Of a stretch of DNA of 64,000 nt, positions 50,636 through 60,798 are shown piece after piece. The notes beneath the pieces are model-generated. The model was not told the DNA's origin, did not search any database, and was given only the letters and a program-made list of their open reading frames with translations. Source of the DNA: Tolypothrix campylonemoides VB511288 (lineage in GTDB: Bacteria; Cyanobacteriota; Cyanobacteriia; Cyanobacteriales; Nostocaceae); the NCBI GenBank assembly GCA_000828075.3, contig JXCB02000039.1, positions 469,470 to 533,469 of the forward strand, in the 5' to 3' direction. The translations under genes were made by a program, and so were the position numbers. The first letter of the stretch is position 1. Each line of letters starts with the position of its first letter.

Positions 50636-52999
50636 GTGGCGACCATTTTTGGGTTTATACATAACTTAGCAGCTGCCAAGCGAAATCCTCTCCACAGCCT
50701 CAGAACCCGTTTAGGGCTGGCAATTGGCAGTGTTGCCTTTGTGCTGGCAATTTTAGCAAGTCTGATTGTCGGATACACTACCAGCGAACAAGTCAAAGTC
50801 GATGTTGGTCAGTCGCTAGCGCAAATCGCTTACCAGATGGCTGATAAGCTAGACCGAGGGATGTTTGAGCGCTATCGCGACATTCAAATTATCAGCGCAC
50901 TGGATGTCCTGCGCAATCCAGATTCTGTCTCACAGCAGCGTACACTCTTAGAAAAGCTGCAAAGCACTTATACTGATTATGCTTGGATAGGTTTAACTGA
51001 TAACAAGGGTATTGTTCAAGCCAGTACAAGAAAATTATTAGAAGGCAAGGATGTTTCTCAAAGACCTTGGTTCATTCATGGGCGAAGAGCAAGTTACATC
51101 GGTGACGTACATGATGCTGTAAAACTGGCGAAATTGCTACCCAATCCGACGAACGAACCACTGCGTTTTGTAGATATCGCGGTTCCTGTGACCAATCTTC
51201 AAGGTCAGCCACAAGGTGTTTTGGGTGCTCATTTAAGCTGGACATGGTCTAAAGAGGTGGAAAAGTCCTTGTTACCCACAGTACAAGAACGCAACAAAGA
51301 AATATTTGTTCTTAGTCAGAATGGTGATGTTTTGCTAGCTCCCCCCAAGTTTCACGCTGTCAATTCCCTATCGCTTAAAAGTGTTAAAGCAGCGCAACAG
51401 GGGATGAATGGTTACCTGATTGAGAATTGGTCGGATGGTCAGAGTTATCTAACTGGGTACGCTCAAAGTGTTGGTTATCGGAATTACTCTGGCTTAGGGT
51501 GGTTGGTGCTAGTACGGCAAAAAACTGATGTCGCATTTGCTCGCATAAGGCATATACAACAGGAAATATTTATTGCGAATATGATACTAGGTATATTGTT
51601 TGCTGTTTTAGGTTGGCTTGTGACAGCAGCAATTACCAACCCCATGTTGGCGATCGCCAAAGCCGCCAACTACATCCGTCAAGGTCACAAACGAGTTAAA
51701 ATTCCCGTTCTCCAAGGTCAAGATGAAATCGCCAATCTCTCTCGAAACATCAGCCAACTCGTTTTTACTTTAACCCAGCAGGAAAAAGACCTCAAGGCAA
51801 GTAACGCGCAGTTGCAGCTAGAACTCACCTCCAAGCTGGTAGCGCAGGAAATGCTACGACAAAGCGAAGAGAAATTTCGCCAATTAGCAGAAAACATTCA
51901 AGAAGTTTTTTGGCTTCAAGACTTCAAAAGCTGCAAAATTATCTACATCAGTCCTGCATACGAGCAAGTGTGGCAACACACCTGCGAAAGTTTGTATGCT
52001 AACCCCAATTCCTGGTTGGAACCTGTTCATCCAGAGGACAAAGAGCGCGTAATTACTAACATTCAGAACAATAAATATAGCACCTACCACAATGAATATA
52101 GAATTCTGCTACCTGATGGTTCTATACGTTGGATTTGGGATAGTAGTTTTCCAGTTTACAACCATCTTGGAGAAGTTTATCGTCGAGTCGGAATTGCCCA
52201 AGATATTACCGAGCGTAAATTTGCCGAACAAACACGTTTGGCACTAGAGAAAGAAAGAGAAATTAGTAAGCTTAAATCCGATTTTATTAGCATTGCGTCT
52301 CACGAATTCCGCACACCTTTGACGACTATTTTGTTGTCTTGTGACTTGCTCCATAACTATGGTGAGCAATTATCTTATGAGAAAAAAGAACGACACTACA
52401 ATAGAATAAAATCAAGCGTCAAACATTTAAATAAAATATTAGAAGATGTTTTAATGATCGGGAAAACAGAAGCAGGGAAACTTGAATTTGAACCTAGTTC
52501 CATTGACTTAATCAGCCTTTGCTTAGATTTAGTCGAACAGCTACAGTTAAGCGCTGGCGAAAAGTATCATCTCAACTTTGTTGAGGAGTGCGTTTACGGC
52601 TGTAAAAGAGAAGACCTACCAGTGATGGATGAAAAACTGCTGCGGCATATACTCACCAATTTACTTTCAAATGCCATAAAATATTCTCCCCAAGGAGGTA
52701 CTATTCACTTTGAACTTATTTGTGACCAAAAAAGTGTCATTTTCCGTATTCAAGATGAAGGAATTGGCATTCCAGAAGAAGACCAGCCCAAGCTATTTAC
52801 CTCCTTTTTTAGGAGTAGTAACACAGGCAATCTTCCAGGAACAGGACTAGGGTTAACTATTGTCAAAAATGCAGTTGAATTGCACGGAGGACAAATTACT
52901 CTGGAAAGTCAAGTCGGTGTAGGTACAACATTTACCGTGATACTGCCAATCAATAACACAGTTGCAGTGGAGAAAATCTTGACGAAGGGAAGTGGTTAG
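50636..52999 (+). CDS. Cache/HAMP/PAS sensor histidine kinase
   Basis: A 787-residue membrane kinase. Helix 1 (about 27-47) and helix 2 (about 311-332) bound a periplasmic dCache-like domain (WIGLTDNKGIVQAS, RPWFIHGR, VDIAVPVTNLQG). Then come HAMP (about 333-385), a coiled coil, a PAS domain with PAC (about 410-530: ENIQEVFWLQDF, ...VGIAQDITERK), HisKA with His556 (ISIASHEFRTPLTT) and HATPase (N-box LTNLLSNAIKYS, G1 DEGIGI, G2 GTGLGLTIV). All catalytic motifs are intact. The ligand is unknown. It starts at a GTG with CGGAGGA upstream. No response regulator is adjacent. Confidence 0.93.
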   Translation: MATIFGFIHNLAAAKRNPLHSLRTRLGLAIGSVAFVLAILASLIVGYTTSEQVKVDVGQSLAQIAYQMADKLDRGMFERYRDIQIISALDVLRNPDSVSQQRTLLEKLQSTYTDYAWIGLTDNKGIVQASTRKLLEGKDVSQRPWFIHGRRASYIGDVHDAVKLAKLLPNPTNEPLRFVDIAVPVTNLQGQPQGVLGAHLSWTWSKEVEKSLLPTVQERNKEIFVLSQNGDVLLAPPKFHAVNSLSLKSVKAAQQGMNGYLIENWSDGQSYLTGYAQSVGYRNYSGLGWLVLVRQKTDVAFARIRHIQQEIFIANMILGILFAVLGWLVTAAITNPMLAIAKAANYIRQGHKRVKIPVLQGQDEIANLSRNISQLVFTLTQQEKDLKASNAQLQLELTSKLVAQEMLRQSEEKFRQLAENIQEVFWLQDFKSCKIIYISPAYEQVWQHTCESLYANPNSWLEPVHPEDKERVITNIQNNKYSTYHNEYRILLPDGSIRWIWDSSFPVYNHLGEVYRRVGIAQDITERKFAEQTRLALEKEREISKLKSDFISIASHEFRTPLTTILLSCDLLHNYGEQLSYEKKERHYNRIKSSVKHLNKILEDVLMIGKTEAGKLEFEPSSIDLISLCLDLVEQLQLSAGEKYHLNFVEECVYGCKREDLPVMDEKLLRHILTNLLSNAIKYSPQGGTIHFELICDQKSVIFRIQDEGIGIPEEDQPKLFTSFFRSSNTGNLPGTGLGLTIVKNAVELHGGQITLESQVGVGTTFTVILPINNTVAVEKILTKGSG

Positions 53000-53306
53000 A
53001 GGATGTTTGTAAAGTATCCATTTATACTAGCCCAGGCAACTGTAAATCGGCAGTATAATGTAGTGTTATGGTTCGTAAGAATTCCAATTTTTTGCTAAAG
53101 TAACGTTTGGCTATAAGTAGAAGAAAACGAAGATATCAGGATTTATATAAAAGGTTGACCAAGACAATGTCAACGAGCGTGCCTCTACCATTTTAGTCAT
53201 CTATCTGCTACTAAAGGACGACCAGATAATGATAAGTGCAGAATCAGTTGGCTAAAGTTAGCTAATCAACACTCTATTATAGAAAAAGCTAACAAATGGA
53301 ATAGTT
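53000..53306. other. Intergenic, 307 bp
   Basis: Mostly AT-rich. The last 100 bases (HLSATKGRPDNDKCRISWLK in one plus frame) are open without a start; this may be debris of a lost gene. The toxin-antitoxin promoter should lie just before 53307. Confidence 0.4.
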
Positions 53307-53567
53307 ATGAGCATTACATTAACCCCAGATCAAGAACAGATGATTCAATTTTTGCTAGCAACTGGTAGATTCAACAGCGTTGATGAAGTGATTCAAACTG
53401 CGCTGCACCTTTTGGAAGAAGAGACTCGTTCCTATCAAGAATGGCTAGAAGAAACTCGTACCAAGATTGATGAAGGGATAGCATCACTTGAGATGGGGGA
53501 AGGAATTGATGGTGAAACGTTTGTCAATCAGCTTTTGACACAGTTGAAGCAGGCAAAAGAGGCATAG
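53307..53567 (+). CDS. ParD-like antitoxin
   Basis: An 86-residue antitoxin with a ribbon-helix-helix start (MSITLTPDQEQMIQFLLATG, then FNSVDEVIQTALHLLEEE) and a longer toxin-binding tail (WLEETRTKIDEGIASLEMGE). It would bind its own promoter and neutralise a ParE toxin. The next frame, two bases downstream, is a damaged parE, so this antitoxin may now be an orphan. Confidence 0.85.
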   Translation: MSITLTPDQEQMIQFLLATGRFNSVDEVIQTALHLLEEETRSYQEWLEETRTKIDEGIASLEMGEGIDGETFVNQLLTQLKQAKEA

Positions 53568-53569
53568 GA

Positions 53570-53836
53570 ATGAGTCGCGATGTTATCTCACTACCTGCTT
53601 CTCGTGATTTACAAGCTATTGCAGATTACTTCGCCGGAGAAAATGTTGAGGCTGGGGAGCGACTTCTATACGGGTTTAATCAAAAAGTTCACTTTTCTGG
53701 ACATGGGTCAGGGAGTAGTGGTTTAGCGTTGGAAAATAATTCTGGGCAAATGCAACTGGTGAGTACAGAATCCCTAGCGAGCCTATTTAAGTTATTCCAA
53801 AACAAGATTGAGTGTGTTTTACTCAAAAATAATTAA
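53570..53836 (+). pseudogene. ParE-like toxin, frameshifted remnant
   Basis: The first 40 residues (SLPASRDLQAIADYFAGENV, EAGERLLYGFNQK) are those of a ParE/RelE-fold toxin, but then the frame leaves the family. The later sequence VSTESLASLFK is encoded by DNA resembling the family end (a VSGYRNLESLF-type tail) with small indels, so more than one change separates the pieces. A functional toxin is unlikely. It lies two bases after the antitoxin, the usual parDE order. The identification of the tail is tentative. Confidence 0.65.
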
Positions 53837-53866
53837 TGACTGCGAGCAATAGTCCCAGGGTATCGA

Positions 53867-54067
53867 CTACTCATCCTTCAAAGTTTCAATCAACAAATCC
53901 ACCTTCTGCTGTCGTTCCTGCAAAAAACCTTCACACTGACGCAAAGACTCAACAGCCGTTGCAAATTGGTCAAACACTTCTTCTAATTCCAAATCACCCG
54001 CCTCAATACGAGCAATAATTCTCTCAATTTCAGCAACCTTAGCCTCATAATTCCAACCTTGATTCAT
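53867..54067 (-). CDS. xseB: Exodeoxyribonuclease VII small subunit
   Basis: A 66-residue Xse[21 protein letters not shown] followed by [20 protein letters not shown], a two-helix coiled coil. It assembles with XseA to degrade single-stranded DNA. It lies 36 bases downstream of xseA on the same strand. The length is a little short but within the family's range. Confidence 0.92.
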   Translation of the reverse strand: MNQGWNYEAKVAEIERIIARIEAGDLELEEVFDQFATAVESLRQCEGFLQERQQKVDLLIETLKDE

Positions 54068-54103
54068 AAAATCTCTTGGCGTCCTTTGCGTCTTGGCGGT
54101 TCG

Positions 54104-55363
54104 TTACTCTTTAACTTCTGTCACTCTAACTTTAACCTCACCCTGACCCAACTGAACCAACAACTCCTCTCCCACAGCCAACTCAGCAGCAGAACGAGCG
54201 ATGGGCAAAGCCCCGCCAGAGGCGATCGCACCATTTTGCTGACGCACCACCGCATAACCACGTTGCAAAACAGCTCTAGGATCAAGAGTTGCCAACTTTT
54301 GGCGCAACATCTCTACGTGCTGCGTTGCTTGCTGCAATTGCGCCGTTGTCGCACGCACCAATTTTTGACGCTTCCAACTGAGTTCGTGCATTTCCTGCTG
54401 TACTTGTCTATCCAACCGCAAGCGTCGCAAGCGGTTTCGCATTTGTTCGAGTTGGTTTTGTGACGTTTCCAAACAAGAACGTACACTCTCATGCAAAGCA
54501 ACAACTCGTTGCTGATGCTGAGTATATAATTCCCCTAGCGCTGGAACAACCCGTTCCGCCGCTGCCGTAGGTGTATGTACGGAAGCATCAGCAACTAAAT
54601 CTACCAACGACTCATCTCTTTGATGACCAATTCCTGTAATCACTGGAATAGAACAACAAGCAACTGCTCGCACGACCCGTTCATCATTAAAGCAAGCTAA
54701 TTCCTCAACCGCACCTCCGCCCCGTGATAAAATCAGCACCTCAGCACGTCCATCCTGTTCTACCCGTTGAATAGCATTTACTATAGATTCTGGCGCTTGC
54801 TCACCTTGTACTGTAGCAGGCGAGAAGATAACGTGTAAACCTGGATACCTATGCTTGAGTGTTTTTTGAATATCACCCCAAGCCGCAGCAGTGGGTGAAG
54901 TGACAACGGCGATCGCCTGGGGATGAAGAGGGAGCGATCGCTTTCTTTGCGGGTCAAAAAACCCTTCCGCCTCCAACCGTTTTCGCAGTTGCTGGTAGCG
55001 TAGCGCTTGCAAACCAACACCAGCCGGCAAAGCTTGCCAAACGGAAAGCTGATATTCTCCCCTTTGAGGATAAAGCCGAATACTTCCCAAGATAATTAAC
55101 TGTTCGCCTGGAACGGGTATCTGCGCCAGTTTTGCCAATTGGCTATTCCACGCCACACACTTAATTGCAGCACCACCATTTGGGTCTTGCAACGTAAAAA
55201 ATAACCCACTGCGATGGTGGCTCTTGCTGGAAACTTCTCCAGTCACCCAAACTCGTTGCAATTCCTCATCTTGTTCTAGTAAAAAGCGGATATAGTCGGT
55301 TAACCCAGCGACTGAGAGCGCTGTTTCAGCAATCAGAGAGTCAGGAAGGTCGGAAGTCATCAA
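54104..55363 (-). CDS. xseA: Exodeoxyribonuclease VII large subunit
   Basis: A 419-residue catalytic subunit. An OB-fold (about 15-110: VWVTGEVSSKSHHRSGLFF, TLQDPNGGAAIKCVAWNSQL) is followed by the nuclease domain with VVTSPTAAAWGDI, LILSRGGGAVEELACFNDE, PVITGIGHQRDESLVDLVAD and HTPTAAAERVVP. A coiled coil (about 285-370) and a short C-terminal domain (QRGYAVVRQQNG) complete it. It pairs with xseB downstream. Divergent from recA, with 285 bases between them. Confidence 0.95.
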   Translation of the reverse strand: MMTSDLPDSLIAETALSVAGLTDYIRFLLEQDEELQRVWVTGEVSSKSHHRSGLFFTLQDPNGGAAIKCVAWNSQLAKLAQIPVPGEQLIILGSIRLYPQRGEYQLSVWQALPAGVGLQALRYQQLRKRLEAEGFFDPQRKRSLPLHPQAIAVVTSPTAAAWGDIQKTLKHRYPGLHVIFSPATVQGEQAPESIVNAIQRVEQDGRAEVLILSRGGGAVEELACFNDERVVRAVACCSIPVITGIGHQRDESLVDLVADASVHTPTAAAERVVPALGELYTQHQQRVVALHESVRSCLETSQNQLEQMRNRLRRLRLDRQVQQEMHELSWKRQKLVRATTAQLQQATQHVEMLRQKLATLDPRAVLQRGYAVVRQQNGAIASGGALPIARSAAELAVGEELLVQLGQGEVKVRVTEVKE

Positions 55364-55584
55364 ACTCTAGACAAGTGCAAAATCTATGCAAATCCTAGCA
55401 AATATCCGGTTCTGGCAGATTTTGGTGATGTCGTTGTTCAAGCAGAAGGCAGATATCATGCTGCACGCGAAAATTTGCTACATAGTTGTTTATACTTACC
55501 CAAACGAAACGGCAATTGAGCTAGGATATTGTCACACTTCGTTATTGACAAGTTGTTCTTTAGCAAAGTGTGTTTAAATAAATT

Positions 55585-55598
55585 AGTATATCTGTTCT
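55585..55598. promoter_or_regulatory. LexA-type box upstream of recA
   Basis: AGTATATCTGTTCT matches the cyanobacterial LexA pattern RGTACNNNDGTWCB at 13 of 14 positions; only position 5 (T for C) differs. It lies 51 bases before the recA ATG, where an operator would be expected. Confidence 0.65.
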
Positions 55599-55648
55599 AC
55601 TCCAACTCCTAAACCCACACTCCCGAGATCCATATATAGAGGCTCCGA

Positions 55649-56734
55649 ATGGCTATTAACACCACTGATGTTGCTGGCAAGCAAAAAGCGCTCAACATGG
55701 TACTGAACCAAATTGAGCGTACCTTTGGCAAAGGAACAATCATGCGCTTGGGCGACGCTACCCGGATGCAGGTAGAGACGATTTCCAGTGGGGCGCTTAC
55801 CCTGGATCTGGCTTTAGGTGGCGGTTTACCCAAAGGACGGGTCATTGAGATTTATGGTCCAGAAAGTTCCGGTAAGACGACATTAGCACTGCACGCGGTC
55901 GCTGAAGTACAAAAAAGCGGCGGTATTGCTGCCTATGTTGACGCCGAACACGCTCTTGACCCCACCTACGCTGCGGCGTTGGGTGTTGACACTTTAAATT
56001 TGTTCATTTCCCAACCTGACACCGGGGAAACTGCTTTAGAAATCGTCGATCAGCTTGTCCGTTCTGCTGCGGTTGACATTGTCGTTATTGACTCTGTAGC
56101 AGCACTTGTTCCCCGTGCTGAAATTGAAGGCGATATGGGTGATGCCCATGTTGGTCTTCAAGCAAGATTGATGAGCCAAGCTCTCCGTAAAATTACTGGT
56201 AATATCGGTAAATCTGGTTGCACAGTTATCTTTCTTAACCAATTGCGCCAAAAAATTGGTGTCAGCTACGGTAACCCAGAGACGACAACTGGCGGTAACG
56301 CTCTGAAATATTATGCTTCGATACGTCTAGACATTCGCCGGATTCAAACCTTGAAAAAAGGTACAGAGGAATTTGGTAACCGCGTCAAAGTCAAAGTTGC
56401 TAAAAACAAAGTTGCACCACCTTTTAGAATTGCGGAATTTGACATTATCTTTGGCAAAGGTATTTCTACTTTGGGTTGTCTTGTAGATTTGGCAGAAGAA
56501 ACTGGTATCCTAATCCGCAAAGGAGCTTGGTACAGCTACAATGGCGAGAACATCTCCCAAGGTCGAGACAACGCTATTAAGTACCTAGAAGAAAAGCCTG
56601 AATTTACTGAAAAAATTAAGCAGCAGGTGCGTGAAAAACTAGAAATGGGGGCTGTTGTTTCTGCTAACTCTGTTAAGAAAACAGACGAAGACGAGGAAGA
56701 TGAAGAAGAATTAGAGTTAATCGAAGAAGATTAA
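55649..56734 (+). CDS. recA: Recombinase RecA
   Basis: A 361-residue RecA, the strand-exchange ATPase of homologous recombination and trigger of LexA cleavage. The Walker A motif is GPESSGKT (70-77), Walker B is [10 protein letters not shown], and the L2 loop is [22 protein letters not shown] (here [17 protein letters not shown]). The tail is strongly acidic ([17 protein letters not shown]). No intein is present. The ATG at 55649 is weakly served by a ribosome site (AGGCTCC is not one), so expression may rest on the long leader. A LexA-type box is upstream. Confidence 0.96.
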   Translation: MAINTTDVAGKQKALNMVLNQIERTFGKGTIMRLGDATRMQVETISSGALTLDLALGGGLPKGRVIEIYGPESSGKTTLALHAVAEVQKSGGIAAYVDAEHALDPTYAAALGVDTLNLFISQPDTGETALEIVDQLVRSAAVDIVVIDSVAALVPRAEIEGDMGDAHVGLQARLMSQALRKITGNIGKSGCTVIFLNQLRQKIGVSYGNPETTTGGNALKYYASIRLDIRRIQTLKKGTEEFGNRVKVKVAKNKVAPPFRIAEFDIIFGKGISTLGCLVDLAEETGILIRKGAWYSYNGENISQGRDNAIKYLEEKPEFTEKIKQQVREKLEMGAVVSANSVKKTDEDEEDEEELELIEED

Positions 56735-57021
56735 CACTGGCGCTTTTGCAGTTTGGTAAGTGGAGCGATCGCCCAATAGGCGATCGCTCCACATAGTTTA
56801 ACAGGAAAAATTTCGTTGGGAGGGTCAAAGCGGTTCACAGAAGACGTAACGACAATCAACAATCAATTGCATTAGCTAACCTCCTTTCTCTCACAACAAT
56901 ACTTTTATCCTTTGGCATCAACTAACAGGAGGCTTAAAACGTAGGTGGGTGAGCAAATCTTTAAACACATTTACTGAAGCAATAGCAGGGCTATTTCATT
57001 CTAAAAAGCTGTTTGAGTGTG
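56735..57021. other. recA 3' region
   Basis: It contains the HIP1 hairpin at 56760-56792 and then 230 bases without a gene up to the IS remnant. No tRNA or other RNA is visible. Confidence 0.5.
56760..56792 (+). terminator. HIP1-bearing hairpin after recA
   Basis: GTGGAGCGATCGCC-caata-GGCGATCGCTCCAC is a perfect 14-bp stem with the HIP1 octamer in each arm, 26 bases past the recA stop. There is no T-run, so it may act as an mRNA 3' barrier rather than as a classical terminator. Confidence 0.6.
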
Positions 57022-57600
57022 TCAAGACCAAATGAGCATAATCGCCCTCGCTTGTGCCATGTTTTCAAACATCTGGTTACGATATAAATTGAGAGTAAAA
57101 TTATGAACTATGGCAAAAATTTGAGGTAAAGGGGTAGTACGAATTCTAGACGCATCCTCTCCTTGAGTAACATCTCTAACATAATGAACTTTATTCTCAA
57201 CTCCCCAATAGCCCCGGATGCGATCACGTAGCGTGCGCTAAGCGCTCTCACTAAATACCTGAGATGATGCAGTCAACGAGGAAATGTAATAACGTGTTTC
57301 GGTGGTTACTTCAATCTCTTGATGCCTGAGAACTTGGCGTTCAGATTCCACTTTAATAAGGTTTTTAATCCCGGCCAGTCTCGAATCATATCTAAATTTT
57401 GACAAATACTCACAACCCGCTTTTCAATCTGACCATGCCCTTTGTTGATTTGCTCATAGGTGTCTTGTGTTGTGAAATTTGCCTTGACTTCGGAAACAAG
57501 ACCAGGGTGGTTATCTTTCAAGGCACCAATATAGTCGTTGCCAGTTGTAATAATTAATTCACGGGTTTTTTTTGGGTGTTGATGGCATCATCTCTTTGCT
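57022..57600 (-). pseudogene. ISAs1-family transposase remnant
   Basis: Three pieces in different frames read as one transposase: DAINTQKK and ELIITTGNDYIGALKDNHPG; then QINKGHGQIEKRVVSICQN to DWPGLKTL; then TRYYISSLTASSQVFS, and RIRGYWGVENKVHYVRDVTQ with EDASRIRTTPLPQIFAIVHN to a stop at 57022. At least two frameshifts (one in an A-run near 57570) and a missing N-terminus make it dead. The upstream 57600-57750 stretch is repeat-like GC-rich DNA. Confidence 0.8.
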
Positions 57601-57755
57601 TTGTGGCTTCGCCAGCGCCTGAGTTAACGGTATCGCGGAAGTTCCCACCGTTCGGACGTTCGGCGAAGCCTCAGTCGAGCCGCTGACGTTCACGAAAGCC
57701 CTCAATGTACCTGTAGGCTGGGGATGGTGTGCTGTCCAACGACGAGGTACTGAAA

Positions 57756-59372
57756 TCACAACAAGCCTTGCCTACCACAAGGGCGCACGGTCATCCAGTT
57801 CATTTTAGCTAGTGCTAACTGCTCCTGAGAAATTTTGGCACCAGTAAGATTAGCTCCACAAAGATTAGCTCCTTGGAGATTGGCATTGTTGAGATAAGCA
57901 TAGCTGAGATCCGAACCTCGCAAGTCCGCCCCTTCTAAATCGGCATGACTCAAATAAGCCCTGCTTAAATTAGCGTCTCTAAGATTAGCTCGGTTCAGAC
58001 TAGCTTTTGCAAAATTGCTATTGTAAAGATTGGCTCCTTGGAGATTGGTTTTCACCAATTGTGAGCAATGAAAATTTGTTTCTGATAAGTCAACGTCTTG
58101 CAGGTTGAGCATACTCAAATTGTATAGGGCAAAATCCCGTTTTCCTTTCAAGTAGTCTCTTAACAGACCCTGAGTATCCAAGCTACGCCAAGTTTTTGAA
58201 TTTTGATCAGTATGACAGCCAGTATGAGTGCTCACTAAAGTTGTTGATTTTGTCACAACTGTTGGTTCTGTTGCGACTTCATATGTGCCAGTGGTCTTTG
58301 CTGTGTTGGCTCGTCTTGCCAGAATAGCAGGTCTCACCTGTGCTACCGCTAGTCCTGAGAAATCAGCAGCAGGGTTGTTCGAGAAAACACTGGATTCTTG
58401 GCAATTTTGGCACATTCGTTCTTTGCTAACAGTGGAGGATTGTAGCAACATACTTTGTCCCAAACCATCGACATAAGGCTCTATCTGCAACGCTTCCAAG
58501 ACTTCCTGTGCTGATTGGTAGCGATTGCGAACTGAGATTTCCAGCATTTTTCGCAAGACTACGGTTAAATGGTTGCTCGTTTGCACCAGTTGCTCCCACA
58601 GCATTTCACCGGTTGTCTGGTTGTAATCTAAATCTTTAGGTGGTTTGCCACTTAAAAGATAAATGCACGTCACTCCTACAGCATAAATATCGCTGGCGAA
58701 GACAGGACACATTGCCATTTGTTCTGGAGGAGCAAAACCAGGAGTCCCAATCGCATATGTAGTTAATGCTGTTTGCTCGGTAGGGTTTGCGAATGTTTGG
58801 CTTACTTGATTTTTAACGGCACCAAAATCAATCAAAACCAATGTGCCATCTTGAGCGCGGCGAATGATATTGGTAGGCTTGATATCACGGTGAATCACTT
58901 TTCGCTCGTGGATGTATTGCAGCAATGGTAAAAGTTCGCTCAAGAATTGGTTCACTCTTGCTTCGCTGAAAACTCCGTTGCGTTTGAGTTCTTGTTGTAA
59001 AGTGGCACCATGAATGTATTCCTGAACTAAGTAAAGTTGTTCGCCGTCTTCAAAATAGTCCAGCAGCTTTGGTATTTGAGGATGATTGCCAATCCGATCT
59101 AAAGTTACGGCTTCTCTCTCTAAGAGTTCCCGTGCCATTTGCAAAACTTGTGGTGCTGTTCCTGAAGGGCGTAGTTGCTTGATGACGCAACTCGGTTCTC
59201 CAACTAAGGCTTGATCTTGAGCTAAAAACGTTGCTCCAAAACCACCTTGACCTAATGGTTTGATGACTCGATAGCGATCGCGCAACAGCAGTTGCGAGCC
59301 ACAAGACTGACACCTCTGGCTATACGCCGAATTTTCCGGATTGGGACACGTAGGATTTATGCAGTAGCTCAT
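57756..59372 (-). CDS. Ser/Thr protein kinase with N-terminal zinc ribbon and pentapeptide repeats
   Basis: A 538-residue signalling kinase. Cys4, Cys9, Cys21 and Cys24 form a zinc-ribbon (the 4-Cys cyanobacterial STK class). The kinase domain (about 34-297) has GQGGFGATF, Lys65, HRDIKPTN (161-168) and DFG (182-184), all complete. A linker containing CQNC (321-324) leads to pentapeptide repeats (about 418-515; A(N/D)LxxAxL-type units) that build a right-handed beta helix, probably a binding surface. No membrane helix. Start is the ATG at 59372. It is isolated on the minus strand between IS remnants; substrate unknown. Confidence 0.93.
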   Translation of the reverse strand: MSYCINPTCPNPENSAYSQRCQSCGSQLLLRDRYRVIKPLGQGGFGATFLAQDQALVGEPSCVIKQLRPSGTAPQVLQMARELLEREAVTLDRIGNHPQIPKLLDYFEDGEQLYLVQEYIHGATLQQELKRNGVFSEARVNQFLSELLPLLQYIHERKVIHRDIKPTNIIRRAQDGTLVLIDFGAVKNQVSQTFANPTEQTALTTYAIGTPGFAPPEQMAMCPVFASDIYAVGVTCIYLLSGKPPKDLDYNQTTGEMLWEQLVQTSNHLTVVLRKMLEISVRNRYQSAQEVLEALQIEPYVDGLGQSMLLQSSTVSKERMCQNCQESSVFSNNPAADFSGLAVAQVRPAILARRANTAKTTGTYEVATEPTVVTKSTTLVSTHTGCHTDQNSKTWRSLDTQGLLRDYLKGKRDFALYNLSMLNLQDVDLSETNFHCSQLVKTNLQGANLYNSNFAKASLNRANLRDANLSRAYLSHADLEGADLRGSDLSYAYLNNANLQGANLCGANLTGAKISQEQLALAKMNWMTVRPCGRQGLL

Positions 59373-59877
59373 GAACTCTTAACTCGCTGCACGAAAAATA
59401 ACGGGGAGCGTTTAACTCTAATCTCATTATTAAATTGCAAATCATCTCTTACCTGGTAATTTTCTCTAAAATTCTATTGAAGAGTTGCTAAAGTTAAGTC
59501 AGTTTTACATGAAGCAAGCGTAAATCTACGAAAATTCACTATTTTGGTGGTTCTAATTGTTTCTCACTTATTGTTTCATTCCATTACCATAGACGAGCCG
59601 AGTTGACATAGTGGTAATTTTCTTACAGCGCTTATTGTTATGATTAGACCACAAATCGTAAGATGGGCATTGTCCACAAAACCTACGTGATGGTCATTTG
59701 AGATATTCAAAGGCAAGGCACACAAACAAAGAAAACTGCTGTATTGCAAATAAGAACTCATTCTTGTTTCTATTAAAAAATTTTGCCAAGCTTAGAAAAA
59801 CAAAGTATTTTCCTGTCACTAAGATTATTTTTTCAAAAAATAAAAAGCTCAAATTCTCAAAAGGCTTTGTCAGTCTC
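59373..59877. other. Intergenic, 505 bp
   Basis: AT-rich upstream region of the Ser/Thr kinase. Short open stretches on both strands near 59700-59890 are Lys/Phe/Leu-rich and look non-coding. No RNA gene seen. Confidence 0.5.
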
Positions 59878-60273
59878 TCAAGAAACACATTGCGTTGAGT
59901 CAGAAATGGGGATGAGTTCTAAACCAAAAGCCAAAGCTTTTTTCTTGAGGTTATTAACTACCCGCTCTCGATACTGTTGCTCATAAGCATCAATACCAGG
60001 GTCAATGAATGTATCACCAGAAGTCCAAAGGCGATAAAAAATACGCGCCAGCTTATGAGCAGCAGCAGTAATAGCTTTGGGAGCACCCATCTTGGCTTGC
60101 ATACGACGGTAATAAGCGCCTAAAGCAGAGTTACTGCGGCAAAGAGTCTGAGCAGCCATGCGGAAAGCGTTGGCAGCACGACTAACAACAGAGCGAGTTT
60201 GAGAGCTTTTGACTTTACCACCAGTCACACGGCTACCAGGACATAAACTCACCAATATTTCTGCCAAAATCAC
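59878..60273 (-). pseudogene. IS110-family transposase, C-terminal fragment
   Basis: The frame carries the IS110/IS116 C-terminal transposase_20 region: LVSLCPGSRVTGGKVKSSQT, AANAFRMAAQTLCRSNSALG, YRRMQAKMGAPKAITAAAHK, LARIFYRLW and an end like YEQQYRERVVNNLKKKA. The N-terminal DEDD nuclease domain is missing upstream, and no start codon is convincing. It is a truncated relic. Confidence 0.85.
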
Positions 60274-60798
60274 CCAGAACCAGGCTCACATTCGGGCGAA
60301 TACTGCACCATTGATAAGACGGTTTTTGCTGTCATGGTACTACTTCAGTGTAATATTTATTAGCTTTCAAACATTCGAGAGGCTGTGTTTCTTCGATATT
60401 TTGCTAGTGCGTAGCCGCGCTAGTAGGAGGCTCACATCTTGCACCAAGAAAAACTGATGTAATTTTTACACACAGTACAAAGCCTAAATCCCTTATTTTA
60501 GCGAGAAAAGTCAAGAAAAATGCTGTAGCTTTATTGCGCTGCTTTTGACTAAACCCAGGGTTATACGGATAGGTGCAAGATCTGAGTCTACTGAAATTAG
60601 CCACTCTCAAGCCGAGAACATGCTGTCTTTGAGGTGGAGTACAGCCAAGCACTTGAACTTCTGCATAAGATGGTGGTGTTTATTGTACGTATGATCGTTC
60701 TCTTAACTAACGTTTGCTACAGACTTTATACCTCTTTTAGTTAGTTTTCTTATTTCTACGTCTTCAGCCCAGAAAGGCTTTCGTCTTGATGCTAGTAT
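60274..60798. other. Intergenic, 525 bp
   Basis: The part next to 60273 may be a decayed junction of the IS110 remnant. A minus-strand open stretch at 60652-60404 has no features of a real protein. The final 140 bases are AT-rich, preceding the 3' end of the methyltransferase. Confidence 0.45.

Noticed and set aside
55649..56734. Intein in RecA
   Set aside because: RecA is continuous from Walker A to the acidic tail at the normal length.
60404..60652. 82-residue minus-strand frame
   Set aside because: It has a mixed composition without family features and lies among IS debris; not supported.
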